NCBI GenBank assembly: GCA_902479205.1
Contig: CABSNX010000130.1
Coordinates: forward strand, 1 to 5,693
DNA: 5,693 nt
Origin: an uncultured Collinsella sp.
GTDB taxonomy: Bacteria; Actinomycetota; Coriobacteriia; Coriobacteriales; Coriobacteriaceae
Direction: 5' to 3'
This document shows, in pieces, positions 1 through 5,658 of the stretch (within the stretch, counting starts at the first letter, position 1; each line of letters begins with the position of its first letter). The translations under genes and the position numbers were made by a program. The notes under the pieces are model-generated. The model was not told where the DNA came from and searched no databases. It saw only the letters and a list, made by a program, of their open reading frames with translations.

Positions 1-9
1 AAGAGACAG
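1..9. other. Residual Tn5/Nextera mosaic-end sequence (artefact)
   Basis: The first nine bases, AAGAGACAG, are exactly the last nine bases of the 19-bp Tn5 mosaic end used in tagmentation libraries. Alone, nine bases would be weak evidence, but the other end of the contig carries the complete mosaic end in the opposite orientation followed by adapter. Biological sequence most likely begins at base 10. The dehydratase reading frame would otherwise run through these bases and gain foreign N-terminal residues (Arg-Asp and part of the next codon). Confidence 0.85.
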
Positions 10-10
10 G

Positions 11-376
11 GTTGGAAGCGCTGCCGCCATGGCCGCCGCCGCGCTGGTCCAGATGATGGGCGGCACGCCCGAGCAAGCGCTCGACGCCAGCTCCATCGCA
101 CTGAGCAACCTGTTGGGCCTCGTTTGCGACCCCGTCGGCGGCCTTGTCGAGGTGCCCTGCCAAAACCGCAACGCCATCGGCGTGGCCGCGGCCTTCAGCT
201 CGGCGCAGCTCGCCCTCGCCGGCATCAAGAGCCTGGTGCCGTTTGACCAGATGGCACACGTCATGCTCTCGGTGGGCCACGCCCTGCCCGCCACGTTGCG
301 CGAGACGGCCAAGGGCGGCATCGCGCAGGCTCCGGCAGCGCTTTCGGCGTGCGCGAAATGCGGAATATGCGGATAG
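11..376 (+). CDS. sdaA: L-serine dehydratase (L-serine ammonia-lyase), Fe-S dependent, alpha domain, C-terminal fragment
   Basis: This is the C-terminal ~121 residues of an iron-sulfur L-serine dehydratase, which deaminates L-serine to pyruvate and ammonia in the cytoplasm. The visible frame opens with V-G-S-A-A-A-M-A-A-A-A-L, continues with a GGTPEQ segment, and contains the family hallmark CDPVGGLVEVPC (Cys codons at 125 and 158), followed by RNAIGVAAA. In studied members two cysteines with this 11-residue spacing bind the [4Fe-4S] cluster; the third cluster cysteine would lie upstream of the contig. The protein ends in a cysteine-rich tail, CAKCGICG (Cys codons at 350, 359, 368), and stops at TAG 374-376. 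The 5' part is missing because of the contig edge, not a mutation. The first Met codon, at 29, is internal to the conserved domain and is not the true start. Whether the whole gene is a single chain or a separate alpha subunit (sdaAA) cannot be seen here. Family assignment is secure. Confidence 0.93.
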   Translation, partial: VGSAAAMAAAALVQMMGGTPEQALDASSIALSNLLGLVCDPVGGLVEVPCQNRNAIGVAAAFSSAQLALAGIKSLVPFDQMAHVMLSVGHALPATLRETAKGGIAQAPAALSACAKCGICG

Positions 377-388
377 TGAGCAAAAGCG

Positions 389-422
389 AACGATAGGTGG
401 GACATATGTCCCACCTATCGTT
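389..422. terminator. Perfect 34-bp palindrome after the serine dehydratase gene, probable (bidirectional) terminator
   Basis: Positions 389-405 (AACGATAGGTGGGACAT) and 406-422 are exact reverse complements with no central spacer, so a transcript would fold into a stem of about 15 bp with a small ATAU-type loop. It starts 12 bases after the dehydratase stop codon. The right flank reads TTTATCGCC, giving only a short run of U, and the left flank contains AAAA (382-385), so it could act in either direction. GCG at 386-388 can also pair with CGC at 426-428 across a 3-base bulge (423-425). The weak U tract leaves open a regulator-binding site or a dispersed palindromic repeat instead. The palindrome is directly seen; the terminator role is inferred. 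Confidence 0.6.
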
Positions 423-438
423 TATCGCCACTGTTTTC

Positions 439-469
439 GTAACACAAGCACCTGCGTAATCGCTATAAT
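439..469 (+). promoter_or_regulatory. Probable sigma-A type promoter for the L,D-transpeptidase gene
   Basis: A perfect consensus -10 hexamer, TATAAT, lies at 464-469, 57 bases upstream of the transpeptidase ATG. The -35 region is poor: GTAACA at 439-444 matches TTGACA at four of six positions but sits 19 bases from the -10, and AACACA at the ideal 17-base spacing is a weak match. Transcription would begin near 475-478, giving a leader of about 50 bases. It lies just downstream of the 34-bp palindrome, consistent with a new transcription unit starting here. Confidence 0.5.
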
Positions 470-526
470 TCAAGCCCAGTTAAAACACGATGAGCCGCAA
501 AGCGAAACTCGAAGGAAATATACACG

Positions 527-2263
527 ATGTCGCAAATCGACCGCAGCCAACTGATCCCCGATCCGCAACAGCCCAGCAGGCAGCCCGGAGGCATCCAATC
601 GCCGCGTCCCGTCGCGCCAGCCCAAGGCCAACAGCGCGGCGCGGCAAATACCTCCCCACGCCCCAATCGGGGCCAGCATCAGCAGCGTCAGCAGCGTTCC
701 ACACATGGCGCCGGTCACAACCAGGGCCCTTCGCACACTCGAGTTTCCAACAACCGCGGCCCCGCCAACAACCGCTCCGCAAAGGGCAATAAGACGGGTG
801 GCAAGACAGCGTTCTTCGTCGTCCTCGGCCTCGTCGCCATCGTCTATATCGTGGGCGTCATGGCGTTTTCGCAGATTGCCTACCCCAACACCACCATCGC
901 CGGCGTCGATATCTCGTTTTCCAACGCCTCATCCGCCGCTACCAAGGTCAACTCAGCGTGGAAGCACTACAAACTCACCGTTTCGGGAGATGACTTTAGT
1001 TGGACCTATCAGCCCGAATCCGACGAGCCCATCGTCGACGGCGAGGCAGCTGCCCACGATATTATCGGCAGCAACGAGCCGCTGCTGTGGCCTTCGCGCC
1101 TGATTGCCTCGCTCGGCGGCAAGAACGTTAGCGCAACCAAAAACGGTGCCATCGACCTGGAACAGGACGTCGACCTGTCCATGCTCTCGGACGCCTTTGA
1201 CCAAAAGCAGTTCGAGGAGGATCTGGGTGCCGCCATCGACGCATTCAACGAGGGCCGCACGGGTACCTTTGAGGCATCGAGCTCCTACGACGAGAAGGCG
1301 GGCAAGTTCACGATCGAGAAGGCCCGCTCCAACGAAAAGCTCAACCGCGAGCATGTCATTAAGTATGCGGAGATCGAGCTCGCGTCGCTGTCCGAGACCG
1401 TCGATCTTACGAAGCTCGGCAACGATGCCTACGAGCCGCTCAACGGCACGCTCACCAACGACCAGATCCAGGCCGCATGCGATGCCGCCAACAACTTCCT
1501 GGGCGTTAACGTGACCCTTAAGCTCAACGGCAACGATGCCGGCAAGGTCGACGGCAGCTCGGTGCTGCAGTGGATCAGCTTTGCCGACCCCGCGAACCCC
1601 ACACTCGACACCTCCCAGATCAGCAACTGGGCAGCAGACCTCGCCAATGGCTTTAACACCGTGGGCTCCACTCGCTGGTGGACGCGCGCCGATGGCAAGC
1701 AGTGCGCCGTCGAAGGCGGTGACTTTGGTTGGTCCATCGACAGCAGCACGCTTGCCAAGCAGGTCGAGGATGCTATTAACAACAAGCAGACCGGCGAGAT
1801 TGAGATCAATTACTCCCAGAAGGCCGACACCTTTACCGCCAAGGGCGAGCCCGATTGGAAGGCGTATATCGACGTCGACCTGTCCGAGCAGCACGCGCGC
1901 TACTATGACGAGAGCGGCAATATCGTGTGGGAGGCCAACTTTATTTCCGGCAAACCGGGCGAAGACGCCACCCCCGAGGGCGTGTGGCAAATCAACAGCA
2001 ATGACGGCGCCACCAAGCTTATCGGCGCCAAGGACCCCAAGACCGGTAAGCCCAAATACGAGAGCCCGGTGAGCTACTGGATGCCGTTTGAGGGCAACAT
2101 GGTTGGCTTCCACGACGCTACCTGGCAAAACGATTCGAGTTTCGATAGTGCCGAATCGTATAAATGGTGCGGTAGCCACGGCTGCATCAATCTGCGCCTG
2201 GCCGATGCCAAGGCGCTCCACGACTGCATCAAAGTCGGTCTGTGCGTGGTCGTGCATTCCTAG
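527..2263 (+). CDS. Membrane-anchored L,D-transpeptidase (YkuD domain) with peptidoglycan-binding repeats
   Basis: This 578-residue protein probably forms 3-3 (L,D) cross-links in peptidoglycan outside the membrane, or attaches proteins to it. Residues 1-92 are hydrophilic, rich in Pro, Gln, Asn and Arg, and look disordered and cytoplasmic. One membrane segment spans about 94-116 (from TAFFVVLGLV), giving a type II topology. Residues about 120-440 resemble the repeated YoaR-like putative peptidoglycan-binding regions (PG_binding_4 type) found in Gram-positive L,D-transpeptidases, with the motif GDFGWSID near 398-405. The YkuD catalytic domain occupies about 445-578: GFHDATW supplies His529 and SHGCINLR supplies His551 and catalytic Cys553 (codon 2183-2185). 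Further cysteines are C318, C393, C548, C567 and C573. The ATG at 527 is preceded by AAGGA (512-516) at ten bases, supporting this start. The gene has its own promoter-like sequence and is separated from the next gene by a hairpin, so it is likely monocistronic. Catalytic-family call is secure; exact wall substrate is unknown. Confidence 0.93.
   Translation: MSQIDRSQLIPDPQQPSRQPGGIQSPRPVAPAQGQQRGAANTSPRPNRGQHQQRQQRSTHGAGHNQGPSHTRVSNNRGPANNRSAKGNKTGGKTAFFVVLGLVAIVYIVGVMAFSQIAYPNTTIAGVDISFSNASSAATKVNSAWKHYKLTVSGDDFSWTYQPESDEPIVDGEAAAHDIIGSNEPLLWPSRLIASLGGKNVSATKNGAIDLEQDVDLSMLSDAFDQKQFEEDLGAAIDAFNEGRTGTFEASSSYDEKAGKFTIEKARSNEKLNREHVIKYAEIELASLSETVDLTKLGNDAYEPLNGTLTNDQIQAACDAANNFLGVNVTLKLNGNDAGKVDGSSVLQWISFADPANPTLDTSQISNWAADLANGFNTVGSTRWWTRADGKQCAVEGGDFGWSIDSSTLAKQVEDAINNKQTGEIEINYSQKADTFTAKGEPDWKAYIDVDLSEQHARYYDESGNIVWEANFISGKPGEDATPEGVWQINSNDGATKLIGAKDPKTGKPKYESPVSYWMPFEGNMVGFHDATWQNDSSFDSAESYKWCGSHGCINLRLADAKALHDCIKVGLCVVVHS
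680..697 (+). repeat. Short tandem repeat, two copies of CAGCAGCGT, in the transpeptidase tail
   Basis: CAGCAGCGT occurs twice head to tail at 680-688 and 689-697, preceded by a related CAGCAT at 674-679. It is in frame (nine bases, three codons) and encodes part of the Gln/Arg-rich stretch H-Q-Q-R-Q-Q-R-S in the cytoplasmic tail. A copy-number change would lengthen or shorten the tail without breaking the frame. Confidence 0.7.
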
Positions 2264-2302
2264 CACGTCACGCGCGACACAATAAAGTCCAGAGCCGCCT
2301 AC

Positions 2303-2318
2303 CTTTCAATGCTGAAAG
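2303..2318 (+). repeat. Small inverted repeat (6-bp stem, 4-base loop)
   Basis: CTTTCA (2303-2308) and TGAAAG (2313-2318) are exact reverse complements around ATGC. It lies 40 bases after the transpeptidase stop and 11 bases before the stronger hairpin at 2329-2356. The stem is AT-rich and weak; it could be chance, or an operator half of the following promoter region. No function is assigned. Confidence 0.35.
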
Positions 2319-2328
2319 AAACATGTCC

Positions 2329-2356
2329 ATACGCCCGCCCCAACCGGCGGGCGTAT
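2329..2356 (+). terminator. GC-rich hairpin between the transpeptidase and exporter genes, likely terminator
   Basis: ATACGCCCGCC (2329-2339) and GGCGGGCGTAT (2346-2356) form a perfect 11-bp stem around the six-base loop CCAACC. The stem is strong and lies 66 bases after the transpeptidase stop. What follows is ATACTTATC, not a run of T, so intrinsic termination would be imperfect. It may end the transpeptidase transcript, or sit in a leader that affects expression of the exporter operon. The hairpin is directly seen; its role is inferred. Confidence 0.55.
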
Positions 2357-2382
2357 ATACTTATCGCGGTATATTCTATAAA
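2353..2382 (+). promoter_or_regulatory. AT-rich segment with dyad symmetry upstream of the exporter operon, candidate promoter/operator
   Basis: Between the GC-rich hairpin and the ribosome binding site lies an AT-rich stretch that contrasts with its surroundings. It contains GTATATAC (2353-2360, self-complementary) and the pair TATAC (2356-2360) / GTATA (2369-2373), an inverted repeat with an eight-base spacer. TATACT (2356-2361) and TATATT (2370-2375) each match the -10 consensus at five of six positions, but neither has a convincing -35 element, and the second would start transcription inside the Shine-Dalgarno. Such dyads often bind a dimeric repressor, but no regulator gene is present in this window. 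Confidence 0.3.
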
Positions 2383-2386
2383 GGAG
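2381..2386 (+). promoter_or_regulatory. Strong Shine-Dalgarno that fixes the start of the exporter adaptor gene
   Basis: AAGGAG lies five bases upstream of the ATG at 2392. This decides between that ATG and an in-frame ATG at 2242, which lies inside the transpeptidase gene. Starting at 2242 would read through the hairpin region and add 50 residues that show no adaptor-family features. Confidence 0.85.
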
Positions 2387-2391
2387 ACGAC

Positions 2392-3783
2392 ATGTCAAAA
2401 GTCCCCACCATCGCTCCGGGCCCAGACGATTCCGGGCACGTGCCGCAAGGCGCAACCGAAACCCTGCCGCTTATCACAAGCGCCCCCACGGCACAGCAAA
2501 ACGACAACGAGCAAGGCGGCTCCGGGATATCCGACGATGAGGCCTACGCAAAGCTCAAGACCAAACGTGCCGAGCGTCGACACAAAAAGCTCGTCCGCCG
2601 CGGCATCGCTGCAGGCATCGTGGGCGGCATGATCCTAATAGCCATTATCGTGAGCGTTGTACTCAACTCGCAGCCGCAATCTGCGGACGGACCTGTTACC
2701 GATATGGTCATGGAAGGCACCTTTACCACGACTGTCGAGGCAAAAGGACAGCTCAAGCCCATTTCTGCCTCGGTCGTTTCCCCTTCTGTCGACGGTACGG
2801 TGGCACAGATCAACGTGCAGGCCGGTCAAAGCGTCAACGAGGGCGACGTGCTTATGACGATCAAAAACGATGAGCTCGATAACGCCGTTGCCGAGGCGAA
2901 GCGCGCGGTCGCGGCCGCCCAGGAAGACCTGAAAAACGCGCAGGCGGCACCGACATCGGATGCCGATGGAGCGACCGCCTCGACGGATGCAACCGCCAAC
3001 GCCAGCGCCGTCTCGAGCGCCCAGCGCAATCTCGCCTCGGCCCAGGCGACCCTGGACCAGGCAAATGCCAAGGCGGCCGAACGCACCGTAAAGGCCCCCA
3101 GCTCGGGTAGCATCGTCGAGCTCAACGCCAAAGTGGGCGCTACGGTGACCGGAGGCATGGTCATGGGCGAAGGCGACACGAGCGGCGGCAAGCAGTGCAT
3201 GCAGATCGCCGACCTCTCCAAGATGAAGGTGACGGTTCAGGTGGGCGAAAAGGACATCGCCAAGATCGCCGTGGACCAGAGCGCCAACGTTACCTATCCC
3301 GCGTTTCCCGATATCGTGAGCCAGGGCACCGTCACGGCTATCGCGTCGGTGGCAAACTCCGACGCCGTCAACGGTGGCGGCGGCAGCGTGACCTTTAACG
3401 TCGACATTTTGATCGAAGCGCCCGACGCGCGCCTCAAGCCGGGCATGACCGCCGAGGTCTCGGTGGTGACCGAACAGCTCGATGACGTAGTGATGGTGCC
3501 CACCATGGCCCTGACGACCGAGGATGGCGAGCACTATTACGTCAATCTTGCCACCGATGACGAAGGCAAGGAGACACGCCGCGTTAAAGTGACCATCGTG
3601 ACGCAAAACGACAACGACGCCGTGGTCGGCAAGACGCAGGTCAAGCGCGACGACCAGGGCAACGAGATCAACCCCGACGTGCCGGTTACCAAGCTGCGCG
3701 ATGGCGACACTATCGTGGTGGATACCGGCGCGGACATGACGGCAGACGGCGGCGACGGCACGCCCGCCGACGAGGGCATGTAA
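2392..3783 (+). CDS. MacA/YknX-like membrane fusion protein (HlyD/RND-type periplasmic adaptor family) of an ABC exporter
   Basis: This 463-residue protein is the extracytoplasmic adaptor of a MacAB/YknXYZ-type ABC exporter. Residues 1-70 are a hydrophilic cytoplasmic tail ending in a very basic patch (KTKRAERRHKKLVRR). One membrane anchor spans about 71-92. The first half of a lipoyl-like domain is at about 133-162 (G-T-V-A-Q-I-N-V-Q-A-G-Q-S-V-N-E-G-D). An alpha-helical hairpin follows at about 162-231, and the second lipoyl half is at about 231-252 (VKAPSSGSIVELN). A beta-barrel region covers about 268-360 and ends with the family-typical LKPGMTAEV, followed by a membrane-proximal domain to about 445. 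The hairpin is interrupted by an Ala/Thr/Asp-rich stretch (about 185-205) that looks flexible. The C-terminus is acidic and Gly-rich. It shares the TAATG stop-start overlap with the ATPase gene, so the products are probably translationally coupled. In a single-membrane organism no TolC partner is expected. Family is secure; substrate is unknown. Confidence 0.9.
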   Translation: MSKVPTIAPGPDDSGHVPQGATETLPLITSAPTAQQNDNEQGGSGISDDEAYAKLKTKRAERRHKKLVRRGIAAGIVGGMILIAIIVSVVLNSQPQSADGPVTDMVMEGTFTTTVEAKGQLKPISASVVSPSVDGTVAQINVQAGQSVNEGDVLMTIKNDELDNAVAEAKRAVAAAQEDLKNAQAAPTSDADGATASTDATANASAVSSAQRNLASAQATLDQANAKAAERTVKAPSSGSIVELNAKVGATVTGGMVMGEGDTSGGKQCMQIADLSKMKVTVQVGEKDIAKIAVDQSANVTYPAFPDIVSQGTVTAIASVANSDAVNGGGGSVTFNVDILIEAPDARLKPGMTAEVSVVTEQLDDVVMVPTMALTTEDGEHYYVNLATDDEGKETRRVKVTIVTQNDNDAVVGKTQVKRDDQGNEINPDVPVTKLRDGDTIVVDTGADMTADGGDGTPADEGM

Positions 3784-4556
3784 TGCGCCCCGTCATCGAC
3801 ATCCGCAACGTGCACCGCATCTTTGAGAGCGAAGCCGGTTGCGCCCACATCCTGCACAACGTGAGCCTGGCGGTAGACCCCGGTGAGTTCGTCGCCATCA
3901 CCGGCCCCTCGGGCTCGGGCAAGTCGACGCTCATGAACATCCTGGGTTGCTTGGACAAACCGACGGCGGGCGACTATTACCTGCAGGGGCTCAATGTCGC
4001 CGAACTCGACGATGATGAGCTCACCGAGGTGCGCGCGCTGAGCATCGGCTTTGTCTTCCAGAGCTTCAACCTGCTGCCGCGCCTTTCAGTTATCGAAAAC
4101 GTCATGTTGCCGCTGTCCTACACCAATGTGCCGCGAAGTCAGCGCGAGATGCGCGCCGTGCACGCACTGCAAGCCGTCACGCTACCGGTCGACCATTGGG
4201 ACCACCGCATATCAGAACTCTCTGGTGGACAGATGCAGCGCGTTGCCATCGCGCGCGCCCTCGTCAACGATCCGCCCATCATCCTGGCCGACGAGCCCAC
4301 GGGAAACCTAGACTCGACAACTGGGGCACTCGTCATGGAAACCTTCCATAAGCTCCAAGAACGAGGCAAGACCATCGTGCTTATCACGCACGACCCGGGC
4401 ATTGCCGCCGAAGCCGACCGAGCCGTGACCATTCGCGACGGGCGAATCCATGACGGCGCATATATCGCACATGCGCCGAATACGCTACGCGGAGCCGTTA
4501 GCAACCTACCCGCGATTTATGCACCTTCTACACCGCCGAAAGGAGCGAAGGCATGA
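3783..4556 (+). CDS. ABC transporter ATP-binding protein, MacB/LolD/YknY-like
   Basis: This 257-residue cytoplasmic ATPase powers the exporter. All nucleotide-binding motifs are intact: Walker A GPSGSGKST (41-49), Q-loop FQSFN with Gln93, signature LSGGQ (146-150), Walker B IILADEP (166-172) with catalytic Glu171, D-loop NLDS (175-178) and switch His203 in ITHDP. The stretches MNILGCLDKPTAG and DEPTGNLDS are characteristic of the MacB/LolD/FtsE-like branch. The start ATG overlaps the adaptor stop codon by one base (TAATG), with GAGG at 3772-3775 as a modest ribosome binding site, so translation is probably coupled. The C-terminal ~35 residues after the conserved RDGRI are Pro/Ala-rich and beyond the usual domain. 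Its stop overlaps the permease start (ATGA, 4553-4556). It is predicted to be active, as no key residue is missing. Confidence 0.95.
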   Translation: MRPVIDIRNVHRIFESEAGCAHILHNVSLAVDPGEFVAITGPSGSGKSTLMNILGCLDKPTAGDYYLQGLNVAELDDDELTEVRALSIGFVFQSFNLLPRLSVIENVMLPLSYTNVPRSQREMRAVHALQAVTLPVDHWDHRISELSGGQMQRVAIARALVNDPPIILADEPTGNLDSTTGALVMETFHKLQERGKTIVLITHDPGIAAEADRAVTIRDGRIHDGAYIAHAPNTLRGAVSNLPAIYAPSTPPKGAKA

Positions 4557-5658
4557 GCACCCGAGATCTCGTCCAAGAAGCCCTGCACTCGCTCGAGGCC
4601 AACAAGGGACGCAGTCTGCTCACCATCCTAGGCATCGTCATTGGCATCGCCTCGGTCATAGCCATGACCTCGCTCATCGGCGGCATCCAAAACAGCCTGG
4701 TCAACAGCTTGGGCCTCAACGCGGCCCGCATGGTGCAGATTTACTCGTCCCAAGAGCTCACCGATTCGGACGTCGAGAAGCTGCGCAAGATGGTGCCGCA
4801 AATTGAGCAGATCGGCATCGTCGACAGCGCCTATTCCGAGTACAAAGTTGGAGATAAAAGCTATACCGTCATGGCACAGGGCGTCGATAGTGACATGCTC
4901 GATGCCGTGGGCGCCAGCAAGATCGTTGCCGGTCGCACCTATAACGACATCGAGTCCAAATCCGGCGCACGGGTGGCGCTCATCGGCCGAGGGGGCGCCG
5001 AGCAGCTTTACGGCAACGAACAGGACGCGATCGGCAAGACCATCAAGGTTTCGAGCGGAGACGTGCAGATCATTGGCGTCATCGACGGCGGCAACGACTC
5101 CATGGGCTCGCTGAGCCTGTACATGCCACGAGCAGCGATTGCCGAGCTTTTCGGCGATGACAATCCGTCGTTTCCCAGCGTGACGGCACTCGCCGCCGAG
5201 GGCACCGATATGGATGAGCTCTGCAAGACGATCGAATCCAAGGTACGCAGCATGAAGGGTATCTCGGAGGACGACGAGTATGAAAGCGTGTCGGCAAGCT
5301 CCATGAAGAGCGCTATCGACGCCCTCAATTCCTTTATGGGCGCGTTTTCGCTCATCATGGGCGCCGTTGCTGGCATCTCGCTTTTAGTCGGCGGTATCGG
5401 CATTATGAACATGATGCTCACCAACGTGACCGAGCGCATCCGCGAAATTGGCATTCGCCGCGCTCTGGGCGCAAGCCGACGCGATATCACGGCCCAGTTT
5501 TTGGCCGAATCCTCGGCGCTATGCATCACTGGCGGCATTTTAGGTGTCGTAATTGGCTATCTGCTGGCCTGGGGGCTCACGTTCTTTGCAGCGAGCTCGG
5601 GCATTATGAACGAGTTTGGGGCCACTGGGACGATTACGCCGAGTTTCTCCATTACAAC
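4553..5658 (+). CDS. MacB/FtsX-family ABC transporter permease, 3'-truncated by the contig end
   Basis: The visible 368-369 residues form the membrane subunit of the exporter. TM1 is at about 21-45 (SLLTILGIVIGIASVIAMTS). A MacB-type extracellular core domain covers about 46-260, including V-A-L-I-G-R and I-G-V-I-D-G segments. TM2 is at about 262-288. The cytoplasmic coupling stretch is T-E-R-I-R-E-I-G-I-R-R-A-L-G-A (293-307), the most diagnostic motif of the family. TM3 is at about 320-346. The final membrane segment and the usual conserved C-terminal tail are absent because sequence stops at the adapter junction; typical relatives are about 400 residues, so perhaps 30-45 residues are missing. 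The ATG overlaps the ATPase stop (ATGA) and has AAAGGAG at 4539-4545, seven bases upstream. The open frame continues into adapter as CLLYTSDAADE, which is not biological. The ATPase is encoded separately, as in Gram-positive YknYZ systems and unlike the fused Escherichia coli MacB. Confidence 0.93.

Noticed and set aside
29..376. A complete 115-residue small protein beginning at the ATG at 29
   Set aside because: That Met lies inside a conserved alanine-rich helix of the serine dehydratase domain and the frame stays open upstream to the contig edge; it is a fragment of a longer gene.
389..422. CRISPR repeat or attachment site
   Set aside because: There is only one copy in the window, it is perfectly self-complementary, and no spacers, cas genes or integrase are nearby.
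490..792. A 100-codon + strand frame starting at 490, just upstream of the transpeptidase
   Set aside because: It overlaps the transpeptidase start in another frame, lacks a Shine-Dalgarno at suitable spacing and has the Arg/Pro/Ala-rich look of an out-of-frame translation.
953..2266. A 437-codon open frame on the - strand across the transpeptidase gene
   Set aside because: It is an antisense shadow of the strongly GC-biased coding sequence: it has no recognisable domain, and the + strand frame carries an intact YkuD active site, a membrane anchor and a ribosome binding site.
2635..3606. A 323-codon open frame on the - strand across the adaptor gene
   Set aside because: The composition is His/Gly/Arg-rich with no domain, as expected from reading a GC-rich gene backwards. 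The + strand encodes a clear membrane fusion protein.
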